A stretch of 64,000 bases of DNA. It comes from Saturnia japonica. Taxonomy: Eukaryota > Arthropoda > Insecta > Lepidoptera > Saturniidae. The stretch is taken from contig CM065325.1 of the NCBI GenBank assembly GCA_033032175.1, forward strand, positions 7,220,930 to 7,284,929, in the 5' to 3' direction. Made by a program: the position numbers and the translations under genes. Shown here piece after piece: positions 10,863-24,186 of this stretch (the first letter of the stretch is position 1; each line of letters opens with the position of its first letter). The notes below the pieces were generated by a model. That model made no database searches. It was not told where the DNA came from and was given only the letters and a program-made list of their open reading frames with translations.

Positions 10863-12773
10863 GCAGCATTGGTTCACATTAACAAGTAAACGACAAAGAG
10901 ATTGGCACCATTTAGCGGTGCGGTGCGGATGCGGCGTCGCGCGTAGCGCGGTGGAGACAATCCGCTTGCAATGCGTACTACACTGTGCTAGGTACCTACA
11001 GACCGCTTTGACTTAAAGATTAAAATTATTGGGGTTCGTATTGACTTAATATACTGCAACATGGTCAATAATTATTTTTATGATTACTTATAGGTAAAAC
11101 ATAATAAAAATACTGCCATGAATATGTGATTCATACACACTACTTTGTAATGTTTTGTTTCCAATTAAAACCATGAGTATATGTTAAGGAATTCTGTGTG
11201 GTTCTCTAAAAAAATATCACAATAAAAATATCTGTATTTCTATACTTTAAAGAGGTAAAATTTGTATATTGGTTCTCTCTCTCTCTCTGGAAATACTGAT
11301 TCGTTTAATAAATAAACGAACAAAGTCGTAAATGAGGCATTACTGTATTAATATGTAAAACAATTGTATCTGAAATATTGTTTTCATATTTTCTCACTAG
11401 GGAAATGTACAAAACAATAGGAATTTAATAAGACTAGATTAAAAACTATTTTATTTTGATTTTAATAGTAGTCCATGTGTGAAACATCTTATTTCAGTGT
11501 GATATATTATATAAATAGTGGAAAAATTTCAAATAGGTAGGCAAATAGGTATACCTAGTTAAAAGAAACTGACATACTTTATGTCGTACTGACGTCTCAT
11601 TGTAATTGTTTCATGAATCATCCTCACTTCATTGAACACGACCTTGCATTGTATAGATATACAAAGTGCTACATACCCATCTAGGTATAGCATAAGCATT
11701 AAATTCAGTATTACTAATACTATTAGGTACTACTAATAAATAATAAAGATTATGAGAATTTCACACTTAGTAGAAGTGACTATAAATAAGTAATTACCTA
11801 TTCGATCCATTACATACAATTTTTTTAAATCCATTAATGTTATATAAACTGTAAATATCATACATAGTTTTAGTAATAGTTCTTTTGATACATCCAAGGA
11901 GAGATATTTTTTTAATAAAGTAGATATAAGATTTCTTCAGATCAATTTCCTTCTTATTTATTTATTTTATTCAACATTAACTTCATACTTTCATATCTCT
12001 TTATCAAAATTCACGATATGATTTAAAAGTACCTAGAAACATTGATAAAATTATTTAGGTACTAATAAAAAAAAATGTAGTTGATTGTGGCTAGCTCTAG
12101 ACAAAAAGTATCAACAGTGATTTGTTATAGATAAGTTTGATTTATAGGTACCTACCTACCTATTGTTTTTAAACATTGAGTGTCATCTCTATTCAATGTG
12201 TACTCTTGTGGTCTGTGTATTAATACAGTTATCAAATATGCATGCACCACTCAGACCCGGGTACATGCGAGCAAAGCCCTTCTCCGCCCCATCTTTGAAA
12301 GCCGTTACGCTTTTCCTAAATATCTATAAATGAATACTATTATATTATTACAAGTCACATTTTGTGTGTAAAATTTAATTTAATTTTAAATCAAAATAAC
12401 TTTTCATATTGCTTCTTTTTTTTATATTGAGCGTAGGAAAAATTGGGTAAATTGCGTGTGCAATTTTTTTTTTTTCAAACAGTCAAATTTTTGTTTCTCT
12501 TTTCAGTTCTTACGGTGCGGCGTCATTGAATGCAACGTAAAATAATATTAAGTTCATCGTGTTTAGTAGTACTAATAGTAGTAATAATAAATAAATAATA
12601 TATCTATACTTAAATTTTAAAAATTGAACAAACTGTTATCTATAGTTATTTTTTTCAATTCTTGATTTTTGTCCAATAACCGAGCGATTTTTTCTGTATT
12701 CTTAATTTTCAAGTACTAATGACAAATTGTGGTTTAGTTTTCGTAAGTCTTGAAATTTATTTTAGACTAGCTG
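10863..12773. other. Mostly AT-rich non-coding stretch
   Basis: 10910-10985 is a CpG-rich patch (gcggtgcggatgcggcgtcg). A (ct)n run sits near 11275-11287. 12240-12310 is GC-richer, without a convincing exon. No gene or RNA is recognised. Confidence 0.4.
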
Positions 12774-13433
12774 ATCCGTACAACTTCGTTTGCATCATAT
12801 AAGAGAGAGAGAAAGGGATAGAGAGAGTGGGTCGTAGGCACTGTATTAAAGGTAGCGCCCGCCTCCCACATCATTATGCATAATAAAAATGAGCTCGCGA
12901 TATTTGATCATTATTTTGTGCTGCCGAGTTATTTTAGAACTGTGATATCTCCTAATAAGATATTCATTTAAATCAATTACTGTAAAGGGCAACTTTGTTC
13001 AAAATTAAGTACTTGTGATAAATAACGTATTTATTTCCATATAAATTAATACCATGTACCTATATAAACACACCTTCGCAAATAATTCATAAACCTTAAA
13101 AGATAACTATATGCAGTGGTGGGCCTTTTTTTAGAACTTTTTAAGAAAAATAATTTCGTCACACATAATTGTTACGTAACTTTAACCATTCACGCACCGC
13201 ACGCAGTGGAAGTTCTTAAAAGGAATAAATTTCCCCCGTTTTTGCAACATTTTTCATTGATTTTCCACTCCTATTGATCGTAGTGTGATGTTATATAGCC
13301 TATATAGCCTTCTTCGATAAATAGGCTATCCAACACTACATAATTTTTTCCATTCGAATCAGTAGTCCCTGAGATTAGCGCGTTCAATCAAACAAACAAA
13401 CTTTTCAGCTTTATAATATTAGTATAGCTAAGT
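12774..13433 (+). repeat. 'actagctg'-type repeat, long copy
   Basis: It starts at agctgatccgtacaacttcg and ends at gctttataatattagtatag. The 3' part contains cccccgtttttgcaacattt, atatagcctatatagcc, tcgataaataggctatc, 'tagtccctgagattagcgcg' and aaacaaacaaact. The middle (about 12850-13190) is not shared with the other copies and may be an insertion or a longer subfamily. Confidence 0.65.
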
Positions 13434-13639
13434 AATCTATTGCCTTATATGGTACAAGGTCAGTTTTACGATGAGCCTCAGCTTTCGGTGAAGAGAAATA
13501 TCTTGATGAAATCATAGCATGGTAGTAGGAAATTTTTTAATATCTGTGCTTTTCGGAAACTGTACTTGAGATATGTATTAAACATATATTTGAATTTTGA
13601 TAGGTAGGCCACAGATAAATTTCTTTGAAGATATCTCTC

Positions 13640-13880
13640 TGCTTGGGGCAGTCCGACTGGTGGAATACCTCCACTCTAAAGAAGTTCGTGGCTAAATAAC
13701 CTTGTGTTGTGTTCTTGCGGTGAGTGAGGTTTTTAGAGTTACCTGTGTTGAAGGTCGACAACGCGCTGGTGATCCCTATGGTACCTATTACAAACGTCCA
13801 TATACTACGGTAGCCGTTTACCATCAGGCAGGCTGTATGCCTGTTTGCCACCTGTGTAGTACCTATACAAAAAAAATGTC
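13640..13880 (+). repeat. Interspersed repeat ending in a 'gtttgccacc' tail
   Basis: gcagtccgactggtgg, 'gaaggtcgacaacgcgctgg', tttaccatcaggcagg and cctgtttgccacctgtgtag followed by an A-run match a common lepidopteran repeat layout. The 104-codon minus and 65-codon plus frames over it are not genes. Confidence 0.55.
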
Positions 13881-14305
13881 GTATGTGTTTTCAGGCTAGT
13901 CCTCACCTTTGTCCTCTTCGTGTTTTTTTCCTTGCTCAGTACTTTTGCCAAGTTTATCTGGGAGTCCTGGAATTAATACAGTACTAATATTTTGGATGAG
14001 AGTTTTTGTCGGGATCTTGATCTGTGCTGTGGTAGTATTTACTTTAACTCATAAACTTATATTATTATTAGCCTTATATTAAGCAATATTTATGGCATTT
14101 TGGGTGATATCGTTTGGATATTGTACACAAGTGGAACGGAATATAATTATTTGGATACTAGAACCATGCATTTTAATTTTCCACGAAACTCCCAGAATTC
14201 TTTTAAGAAGAAAGAGAACTTCCATGTTATGTCAGCTAGGCCATATGCCCAATAACTGCTACTTACATTAAAAATAGTATATTGTCTTTATTGGAAAGTA
14301 TTTTA
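13881..14305. other. Non-coding stretch before the duplication
   Basis: No gene is seen. The left breakpoint of the 5.85 kb tandem unit is at its right end. Confidence 0.45.
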
Positions 14306-14879
14306 TTTTCGTCACCAAACTTTGACATTTTACAGTGAAGGGCGTTTGGCTATTTGTTTACATTATTAATTAAGCTTTAGTTCATATTTATAAGTACACA
14401 TATGTACTTTATTCATAATGTAGGTGGGTTATGGAAGAAACGGTAAGCCGCTTGTGGTAATGGGGCGGGGCGGATTCAGCGCGATCCTCCACTCAGAGAT
14501 TACGGGGGCGTTTTGTGCATACTTTATGAGCCGGCTGGCTCTGTCCTTTGTCCTATTTGGTAGTAAAAATTAAAATCTGTTTCTTTCCTTTCTAGTGGTT
14601 TATATTGATTTCATCTACATAAAGAACGTACAGATACTCGATGACGTTACTCATGTTGTGATGGAGTGTCGGTTCGAGTTAATCAGGCAGGTCCTAACAG
14701 GTGCCTTTGGTTTGAACAGACTAGACATTGGAATGTATTATACGACAATAATTGATACGTCCACTAATTAGACAGCTAGTCTGTTGAAATCAATTGCATC
14801 TTATTGTTATATAATATATGCTACGGTTATGCTACGACGGAGTTAACATGAGTAAATTGCATAAAAGCTCAAAATCATC

Positions 14880-15100
14880 ATCATAATTTCAGCCGAAAAA
14901 CGTGCACTGTTGGACTTTGGTCTCCACCAAAGATCGCCACAACGACCAGTCCTGTGCTGCCCTTTACCAACCCTTATCAGGTCGTCAGATCACTTTGTGG
15001 CGGGTCTGCCTAGCTGCGCCTTCCGGTACGTGGCCGCCACTAGAGAACTCCTCGGCCCCATCAGCCATCGTAGAAAGCCCCGAATATTATAAGAATAATA
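14880..15100 (+). repeat. Interspersed repeat fragment in unit 1
   Basis: It begins attt-cagccgaaaaacgtgc and contains ccacaacgaccagtcctgtg and cttccggtacgtggccgcca, ending with ggccccatcagccatcg. The layout is that of a well-known lepidopteran repeat. The 69- and 60-codon frames over it are not genes. The identical copy is at 20727-20947. Confidence 0.6.
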
Positions 15101-15229
15101 AGAAGTTATAGATAAAATTATTGTAACATTATTTGTAGGTAAGTCATTTTGAGATCTAGGATTTTATTATATAGTACAAATAATTGAATAACAACGTCCA
15201 GTAGAGGCGTGAAAATGACTAGAACAGGT

Positions 15230-15470
15230 TTATTAACTTACCCGCATACGGCGAAGAGCGTAAGGTTTATTCGTACGCATAACACATATAAGCGCGAATA
15301 GCGAGTACGCATGTTTGTTGTTCGCGCAGAAAACAAATATTTTCGCGACTATGATGTGGATGCATAACATGAGCGCATAACGCAGTGTGGTTCGGCCGAC
15401 ACAGGTAACATCCAAACTTCACACACATTTCTAAATCGTATGCGCAAACTTTTCTCACCTATGAAACTTA
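15230..15470. other. Segment rich in 'cgcat' and 'gcgcataa' words
   Basis: Short related words recur: tacgcat, gcgcataacg, cgcgaatagcg, gcgcgaata. They may come from a decayed repeat or be a cluster of protein-binding sites. The minus-strand frames of 60-63 codons have no support. The twin is at 21077-21317. Confidence 0.3.
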
Positions 15471-16894
15471 ATCTACCAATAAAAGTACGAGTAAACAGTA
15501 TACTTACTTGAATAAACATCTCTCAGTAACTCGGAACCCCACGCCTTATTTGCATAACAAGCGCATCAGGAACACTGGAGTAAAAAATAAAACCATAATG
15601 GTTTTATAAATAGATTTTGGAAAGTATTTTCTATTAAATAAACTTCCATTTGACGTGGCAGTACGTCGCTCGTATGAATAAATCATATCAAATAACTATC
15701 AGGGGAGATACGCGAACATTCTTTCCCCGTTTTACATCAAAACATTTCGATTAGGGTTGCGATGGCCTATTTGTGTGACGGGAACAGATTTTTTATTTAT
15801 GATTTTTTAATGTTCTTCCCATATTTAGGCACGGGTTTCTTTTTAGTTTAACTCTTAAGTGTATTGTTTTTATATGGGTAATTCTATAAGACTTAACAAT
15901 ATGTTGGGAGTATATATTGTTATTATAATAAATCAATGCTTTGTAGTAAAAGGCTTAGCATAAAAATATCATTTTAGAGTATTTTTAACAGCTATAAGTA
16001 ACACATTAATAAAAAAATTATCATTGTCTACTCATTATGGTAAGAATTTTTACATGATACATTTTTGTCCATGTTGTCTATTAATAGAGTAGGTAGATAG
16101 TGACATCAGGAAGTGGCTGACACCCTCTCTGTATATCCACAGAAAATATAATAACTGTAAATAACGAAAATCAGATTTAGGCTGTAAGAAGGCACTTTTG
16201 AATGTCAAAAATCTACTACCGGTTCGAAAAACATCTCAGTCATTGAGAAGAGTCAGCAAGAACTCGATCGAAGACCCATGTATGTCGCTGAATATAAAGA
16301 AAAAAACAAGACTTACATATACGTAATTCAATATACCACTGAAGTAAGAAATATTTGACACCGTTAACTAAATTTCTCTTCTTCGTTCCATTACAATTTC
16401 CAACCGCCGTATGTAGCGTAATGAGCTTTTTTTAAGGATTTTCTTTATACCTTTTCAACGTCGCGCGTCGTACATTGAATTTTTCAAGTAGAATGTAAAC
16501 GGAATCGATGTGGAATCCCAGAGGATGCGTCGGAGCGTCTCGCAAACACCTACAGAGCTCTAAGCCTCTCAACTCTTATACGGTCACGTTGATTGCATCC
16601 AAAAAATAGCGTATTTCATATTATGTTTACGTAGAATTTTTCTATCCGCTAAGAATGCCGGTATATTTTTATTACATAACTGAATTTTTATACAGCTTTA
16701 AGTGCAGTAATCTGCCCCGGATTTGCGTGGATAGCAAAGCATGATATGCCTACATTTAAGAGGAATAACTCCGTAATTCTTATAACTCTATTGGTTTACG
16801 TAGAGCACGGCAAATTTGTTTCGACATCTTCAAAAATCATCGTCATAGTTAAGCCAATATACTAAAACCTTAATAAATTGTACGCTTACTTGCT

Positions 16895-17010
16895 CTTGAA
16901 TCACTTCATCCATTGATGAAAACCGTATGAAAATCCGTTCAGTAGTTTTTGAGTTTAGCGCGTTCAGACAGACAGACGTGGCGTAGGGGACTTTATATTA
17001 TAATACCTAT
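16895..17010 (+). repeat. Repeat tail in unit 1
   Basis: 'gaaaaccgtatgaaaatccg', ttcagtagtttttgagttt, agcgcgttcagacagacag and ggggactttatattataata form a known type of interspersed-repeat 3' end. The twin is at 22746-22861. Confidence 0.55.
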
Positions 17011-17239
17011 GTATCTTTGCTCTTCTTTAAGAGGTCAGCTTTTATAGGTGGAGCAGTTGCCATTGTTCCCTATCCTCTGCCTTTCTTTTGACCTCTTGAT
17101 AGGACACGACTCCCACTTTATCCTTAACTTGTGGGAAAAAGCTTCGTATAGGTCTTCCTCTTCCTCGTTTTTCTATATGTTATGTATAGACGCGTGATTT
17201 AAATACGCCACATTATTTTTTTCTTTCACCTTAATGAGA

Positions 17240-17590
17240 CAATATTAGCCTGTATATATCCCACTGTTAGGCAAAGTCCTCATCCGAAGGTACAGGCTTA
17301 ATCTTCAAGTCAGTCCACTATATATTGGCGATTTCAAACACCGAGAAATCCACTGTTCTGAATTATTCCGTTCTAATATTTTCCACATACGATTGTACTA
17401 CAAGAACATTACTCAACCGTTCAGGTTTCCTCACGATGCTTTCTTTCAACCAATAGTGTTAACAAATTAAAATTAGTACCTAAATGTACGCCAATTCAGA
17501 AAAATTCGTTGCTATAATATGTCGGGGTTCGAACCTGCGGATGATGAATGGACATTACACCGCTCTAAACCATTCAACCACTAAGAGTTT
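17240..17590 (-). mobile_element. tRNA-derived SINE in unit 1
   Basis: On the minus strand the head lies near 17590 (ctcttagtggttgaatggtt, A-box-like), followed by the B-box word ggttcgaacc near 17526. The body includes a complement of ggtttcctcacgatgctttc and ends with cctgtatatatcccactg in plus orientation. These are features of a common lepidopteran SINE class (Metulj/HaSE-like, from memory). Note that ggttcgaacc is its own reverse complement, so orientation rests on the head. The twin is at 23091-23441. Confidence 0.65.
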
Positions 17591-18029
17591 TTAAATAATA
17601 CGAGATAAACAGTTCTAATAATATCGAAGAATTTTCGAATACCAAAGACTTTATAATAATATTTTAAATATAATTTCATAATATAAGAATAACTCTAGTT
17701 AGTTCTCATTTGTGCTTGTTAGGGATAGATTTATAGCCAGTTATTTGAGATTATGTTGATATTTTTACATGAAAGTATTACACAAGTGGAAGTAACAAAC
17801 CAAGAAATATCAAATAAACTAAGCCTAATATAATAATAATATATAATATAATAATTATATGCCTACGATGAATTTCCATTAAGTAATGTTAATATTAAAA
17901 AAAGACAAAAACGGATACGTATATGAAAGTTTTAACAAAAATTATAATCCTACAATTAATATAGGCGAATAATTCAAATTAGTTCAAACTTAAAAAATTA
18001 CTTAGTTGCTTTTTGACGTGACAACGTCT

Positions 18030-18335
18030 TATAATTCGATGGAGCCGGCTGCACGCACGAAAATACATGACTAATGCGGCGTTACCTCGCTCTGAGGCGT
18101 TCCATTTAAGGCTTGAAGTGCATGCGAGAGCGCGGAACGAGCGACAAAGAGTCACAATCGGCCTCCGCGTTCGGCAGCGTTTGACATCTGTCTCTCTCCA
18201 CCTTGAGTGAGCGATGTGTCCGTGTGGACAGCTGCTATACAATAATACATTTACATGTTTTCGTCAAGTATGAAGTGCAGTGAAAAGTGAATATGGTGTT
18301 AATTGTTTATAGCAACGATAATTGCGGCGATAAAG
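18030..18335 (+). promoter_or_regulatory. CpG-rich candidate promoter and first exon, unit 1
   Basis: A CpG-rich block (18040-18240) stands out from AT-rich flanks. It is followed by an ATG at 18293 opening a 14-codon frame (MVLIVYSNDNCGDK) that runs into a splice-donor-like AAAG|GTAATG at 18335/18336. The order (GC peak, short 5' leader, ATG, donor) fits a transcription start with a short first coding exon. No downstream exon is identified, so this is inference. The 87-codon minus frame (17979-18242) is the antisense of the CpG block. The identical arrangement is at 23881-24186. Confidence 0.3.
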
Positions 18336-20726
18336 GTAATGATTCTTTCGATATTATTTGAAAAATGATATCATTCCATCAGTATTTTCTTATGACGTTG
18401 TCACGTTCAACTATCGTCAGTAAACCGACTTTACAGACAACCAATTTTTTTTCTCTGATTTTAGTCCTTCTGTTTATTGAAAAATGTTAAAACGAATATA
18501 GGGAAATGACAATTATTGAATAATATTTGCACAGATTTTTTAAATAATATTTTTATATATCGCCTCATTAGGGAATCTGATGCTGAGATGTCTGGCAGTG
18601 ACGTGCACTCTGGTACTCGGTCTCAGTAGTCACTATTGTTGCAAATGTCAAATAAGCTCTGTAATTATCGACTTGCGTTTGACAACATTACATTTCAAAT
18701 TTTACAAAGCTTCATAGACTCTAAAACCACTGGATAAAAGCGGATTATGGTTTTAGCTTCAATTATAATGCGTATATTTTATAAGAGAGGAATTTTGGTA
18801 ATTTTTGATAAAGTCTGAGTTTTCTTTTCATGTTCATTTCCTAGATCAATCCGGGCAATAATTATCTTCATGAATATTTGAAAACATTTGTTTTAGCATT
18901 ATTTTTGCATAAAGGTATTTACCATATGACTTAATAAGTGCTTGCGTAATTACGTTTTATCACAATAAATAATTTTTGCAATAGAGTGATTTTACTTAAG
19001 CACGACAAACAAATAGTAGGGACCACGCGAATAAACGTTTAAATGTTTTAATTATACGTCATAAAATTTTTAAACATTTCGGTGAAATAAATTACAATAC
19101 CTTTAATAAATTACAATGTATTACATTTTATTTTACTAATAGAATAGATCGGTATTAATATAACATGGCAATTAAGTCCATAATAATTTAATTTTGCAAA
19201 AATAGCCTACTTTTTATATCGCTTACAAAAAGGTTTTTTCTGCACAAAAATTATTATTTTCATATAAATATTGTATTATCGTTTGATTAATATATTCAGT
19301 GGTACTTTTTCACATTATGCTTACACAATCTATATATTTACCAGTGTTTGCTGTAAAAGTTAGAATATTTGAATATCTAAAGGAAATAAACCTAAAATAA
19401 TAATATTGGAATAAGGCTCAAAAAAAATTCTCGTGTACATTTTTAGTCATGTTGACTTTATAGTAACTACGGTTATAGTAACACAAGTTTGTTTATAAAT
19501 AAGATAATATATATTAAAATACAAGTGGTAAATACGCGTGCATAATAAAGTCAAATCAGTTTATAATATGCCCAATCTGTACTGTATTGAATCCTGACCA
19601 CGGTGCGTCAAATTGAAAAGATCATCTCATTTTAAAAGTCTGAAAAATCTTTTACAACCTAAATTAAGCTCTGTTTCAATGAATATAAAATTCCTACTTT
19701 ATGTTTAATGCGGAATATGGTTATTTTGTTATAAAAAGGGTAGTCTCGATCTGTTGAAGTGAGTCTCGATTTGTCGCGTTTCGCCTCCGGGCACTCCGGC
19801 CTCTAATCTAGTTGTCGCCCCCGCTACGCAGTTAAAATCGCAAGGCTAATAAAATATTTTGACCCCTTTATGAGATGGAAACGCCTACTTTTATGTACAG
19901 TTAGGATCATAAGTGTTGAGGCTGTGTGAAATACTATGTTTTATAAAGAACTGTATAGCAGGAAATGAATATATTTCAGCATTACACACATTTTGTGTGA
20001 AATATATTTTAACCAATGTTGAAAAAGTTGTTATCTTTTTCTAAGATTGCTTGAGATATTTCCTGCAGATGTATTTAGTTGAATTTACATTACTATACAA
20101 TATGCATATTAGGTTGCATGATAGCTCGTTTGAACGCCGCGTCACGAATTAGTTTTCGTCACCAAACTTTGACATTTTACAGTGAAGGGCGTTTGGCTAT
20201 TTGTTTACATTATTAATTAAGCTTTAGTTCATATTTATAAGTACACATATGTACTTTATTCATAATGTAGGTGGGTTATGGAAGAAACGGTAAGCCGCTT
20301 GTGGTAATGGGGCGGGGCGGATTCAGCGCGATCCTCCACTCAGAGATTACGGGGGCGTTTTGTGCATACTTTATGAGCCGGCTGGCTCTGTCCTTTGTCC
20401 TATTTGGTAGTAAAAATTAAAATCTGTTTCTTTCCTTTCTAGTGGTTTATATTGATTTCATCTACATAAAGAACGTACAGATACTCGATGACGTTACTCA
20501 TGTTGTGATGGAGTGTCGGTTCGAGTTAATCAGGCAGGTCCTAACAGGTGCCTTTGGTTTGAACAGACTAGACATTGGAATGTATTATACGACAATAATT
20601 GATACGTCCACTAATTAGACAGCTAGTCTGTTGAAATCAATTGCATCTTATTGTTATATAATATATGCTACGGTTATGCTACGACGGAGTTAACATGAGT
20701 AAATTGCATAAAAGCTCAAAATCATC

Positions 20727-20947
20727 ATCATAATTTCAGCCGAAAAACGTGCACTGTTGGACTTTGGTCTCCACCAAAGATCGCCACAACGACCAGTCCT
20801 GTGCTGCCCTTTACCAACCCTTATCAGGTCGTCAGATCACTTTGTGGCGGGTCTGCCTAGCTGCGCCTTCCGGTACGTGGCCGCCACTAGAGAACTCCTC
20901 GGCCCCATCAGCCATCGTAGAAAGCCCCGAATATTATAAGAATAATA
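20727..20947 (+). repeat. Interspersed repeat fragment in unit 2
   Basis: Identical counterpart of 14880-15100. Confidence 0.6.
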
Positions 20948-23090
20948 AGAAGTTATAGATAAAATTATTGTAACATTATTTGTAGGTAAGTCATTTTGAG
21001 ATCTAGGATTTTATTATATAGTACAAATAATTGAATAACAACGTCCAGTAGAGGCGTGAAAATGACTAGAACAGGTTTATTAACTTACCCGCATACGGCG
21101 AAGAGCGTAAGGTTTATTCGTACGCATAACACATATAAGCGCGAATAGCGAGTACGCATGTTTGTTGTTCGCGCAGAAAACAAATATTTTCGCGACTATG
21201 ATGTGGATGCATAACATGAGCGCATAACGCAGTGTGGTTCGGCCGACACAGGTAACATCCAAACTTCACACACATTTCTAAATCGTATGCGCAAACTTTT
21301 CTCACCTATGAAACTTAATCTACCAATAAAAGTACGAGTAAACAGTATACTTACTTGAATAAACATCTCTCAGTAACTCGGAACCCCACGCCTTATTTGC
21401 ATAACAAGCGCATCAGGAACACTGGAGTAAAAAATAAAACCATAATGGTTTTATAAATAGATTTTGGAAAGTATTTTCTATTAAATAAACTTCCATTTGA
21501 CGTGGCAGTACGTCGCTCGTATGAATAAATCATATCAAATAACTATCAGGGGAGATACGCGAACATTCTTTCCCCGTTTTACATCAAAACATTTCGATTA
21601 GGGTTGCGATGGCCTATTTGTGTGACGGGAACAGATTTTTTATTTATGATTTTTTAATGTTCTTCCCATATTTAGGCACGGGTTTCTTTTTAGTTTAACT
21701 CTTAAGTGTATTGTTTTTATATGGGTAATTCTATAAGACTTAACAATATGTTGGGAGTATATATTGTTATTATAATAAATCAATGCTTTGTAGTAAAAGG
21801 CTTAGCATAAAAATATCATTTTAGAGTATTTTTAACAGCTATAAGTAACACATTAATGAAAAAATTATCATTGTCTACTCATTATGGTAAGAATTTTTAC
21901 ATGATACATTTTTTTCGTACCATGTTGTCTATTAATAGAGTAGGTAGATAGTGACATCAGGAAGTGGCTGACACCCTCTCTGTATATCCACAGAAAATAT
22001 AATAACTGTAAATAACGAAAATCAGATTTAGGCTGTAAGAAGGCACTTTTGAATGTCAAAAATCTACTACCGGTTCGAAAAACATCTCAGTCATTGAGAA
22101 GAGTCAGCAAGAACTCGATCGAAGACCCATGTATGTCGCTGAATATAAAGAAAAAAACAAGACTTACATATACGTAATTCAATATACCACTGAAGTAAGA
22201 AATATTTGACACCGTTAACTAAATTTCTCTTCTTCGTTCCATTACAATTTCCAACCGCCGTATGTAGCGTAATGAGCTTTTTTTAAGGATTTTCTTTATA
22301 CCTTTTCAACGTCGCGCGTCGTACATTGAATTTTTCAAGTAGAATGTAAACGGAATCGATGTGGAATCCCAGAGGATGCGTCGGAGCGTCTCGCAAACAC
22401 CTACAGAGCTCTAAGCCTCTCAACTCTTATACGGTCACGTTGATTGCATCCAAAAAATAGCGTATTTCATATTATGTTTACGTAGAATTTTTCTATCCGC
22501 TAAGAATGCCGGTATATTTTTATTACATAACTGAATTTTTATACAGCTTTAAGTGCAGTAATCTGCCCCGGATTTGCGTGGATAGCAAAGCATGATATGC
22601 CTACATTTAAGAGGAATAACTCCGTAATTCTTATAACTCTATTGGTTTACGTAGAGCACGGCAAATTTGTTTCGACATCTTCAAAAATCATCGTCATAGT
22701 TAAGCCAATATACTAAAACCTTAATAAATTGTACGCTTACTTGCTCTTGAATCACTTCATCCATTGATGAAAACCGTATGAAAATCCGTTCAGTAGTTTT
22801 TGAGTTTAGCGCGTTCAGACAGACAGACGTGGCGTAGGGGACTTTATATTATAATACCTATGTATCTTTGCTCTTCTTTAAGAGGTCAGCTTTTATAGGT
22901 GGAGCAGTTGCCATTGTTCCCTATCCTCTGCCTTTCTTTTGACCTCTTGATAGGACACGACTCCCACTTTATCCTTAACTTGTGGGAAAAAGCTTCGTAT
23001 AGGTCTTCCTCTTCCTCGTTTTTCTATATGTTATGTATAGACGCGTGATTTAAATACGCCACATTATTTTTTTCTTTCACCTTAATGAGA

Positions 23091-23441
23091 CAATATTAGC
23101 CTGTATATATCCCACTGTTAGGCAAAGTCCTCATCCGAAGGTACAGGCTTAATCTTCAAGTCAGTCCACTATATATTGGCGATTTCAAACACCGAGAAAT
23201 CCACTGTTCTGAATTATTCCGTTCTAATATTTTCCACATACGATTGTACTACAAGAACATTACTCAACCGTTCAGGTTTCCTCACGATGCTTTCTTTCAA
23301 CCAATAGTGTTAACAAATTAAAATTAGTACCTAAATGTACGCCAATTCAGAAAAATTCGTTGCTATAATATGTCGGGGTTCGAACCTGCGGATGATGAAT
23401 GGACATTACACCGCTCTAAACCATTCAACCACTAAGAGTTT
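23091..23441 (-). mobile_element. tRNA-derived SINE in unit 2
   Basis: Counterpart of the SINE at 17240-17590, with the same A-box-like head and ggttcgaacc word. It was copied by the duplication, not by separate retrotransposition. Confidence 0.65.
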
Positions 23442-23880
23442 TTAAATAATACGAGATAAACAGTTCTAATAATATCGAAGAATTTTCGAATACCAAAGAC
23501 TTTATAATAATATTTTAAATATAATTTCATAATATAAGAATAACTCTAGTTAGTTCTCATTTGTGCTTGTTAGGGATAGATTTATAGCCAGTTATTTGAG
23601 ATTATGTTGATATTTTTACATGAAAGTATTACACAAGTGGAAGTAACAAACCAAGAAATATCAAATAAACTAAGCCTAATATAATAATAATATATAATAT
23701 AATAATTATATGCCTACGATGAATTTCCATTAAGTAATGTTAATATTAAAAAAAGACAAAAACGGATACGTATATGAAAGTTTTAACAAAAATTATAATC
23801 CTACAATTAATATAGGCGAATAATTCAAATTAGTTCAAACTTAAAAAATTACTTAGTTGCTTTTTGACGTGACAACGTCT

Positions 23881-24186
23881 TATAATTCGATGGAGCCGGC
23901 TGCACGCACGAAAATACATGACTAATGCGGCGTTACCTCGCTCTGAGGCGTTCCATTTAAGGCTTGAAGTGCATGCGAGAGCGCGGAACGAGCGACAAAG
24001 AGTCACAATCGGCCTCCGCGTTCGGCAGCGTTTGACATCTGTCTCTCTCCACCTTGAGTGAGCGATGTGTCCGTGTGGACAGCTGCTATACAATAATACA
24101 TTTACATGTTTTCGTCAAGTATGAAGTGCAGTGAAAAGTGAATATGGTGTTAATTGTTTATAGCAACGATAATTGCGGCGATAAAG
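23881..24186 (+). promoter_or_regulatory. CpG-rich candidate promoter and first exon, unit 2
   Basis: Identical to the unit 1 candidate: ATG at 24144, donor-like AAAG|GTAATG at 24186/24187. If the duplication is real, a gene starting here would have two alternative starts. Confidence 0.3.

Larger units (their letters stand above)
14306..20152 (+). repeat. 5.85 kb tandem duplication, unit 1
   Basis: It begins ttttcgtcaccaaacttt and ends cgccgcgtcacgaattag. The same 5.85 kb follows directly at 20153-26003 in the same orientation. I found only two differences: an A/G change (about 16011 versus 21858) and a small difference near 16066/21912 that makes unit 2 four bases longer. The junction shows no obvious microhomology. 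The unit contains a dispersed repeat (14880-15100), a repeat tail (16895-17010), a SINE (17240-17590) and a CpG-rich candidate promoter/exon (18030-18335). Either it is a very recent duplication or an assembly error that placed two alleles in a row. Confidence 0.9.

Noticed and set aside
15230..15470. Array of 'cgcat' words as a CRISPR-like or satellite array
   Set aside because: Spacing and units are irregular; a decayed repeat in an animal genome is more likely.
17520..17595. Possible tRNA gene (A-box and B-box-like words)
   Set aside because: No cloverleaf: the words are followed by a SINE body, and ggttcgaacc is self-complementary. The same applies to 46665-46740 and 9500-9560.
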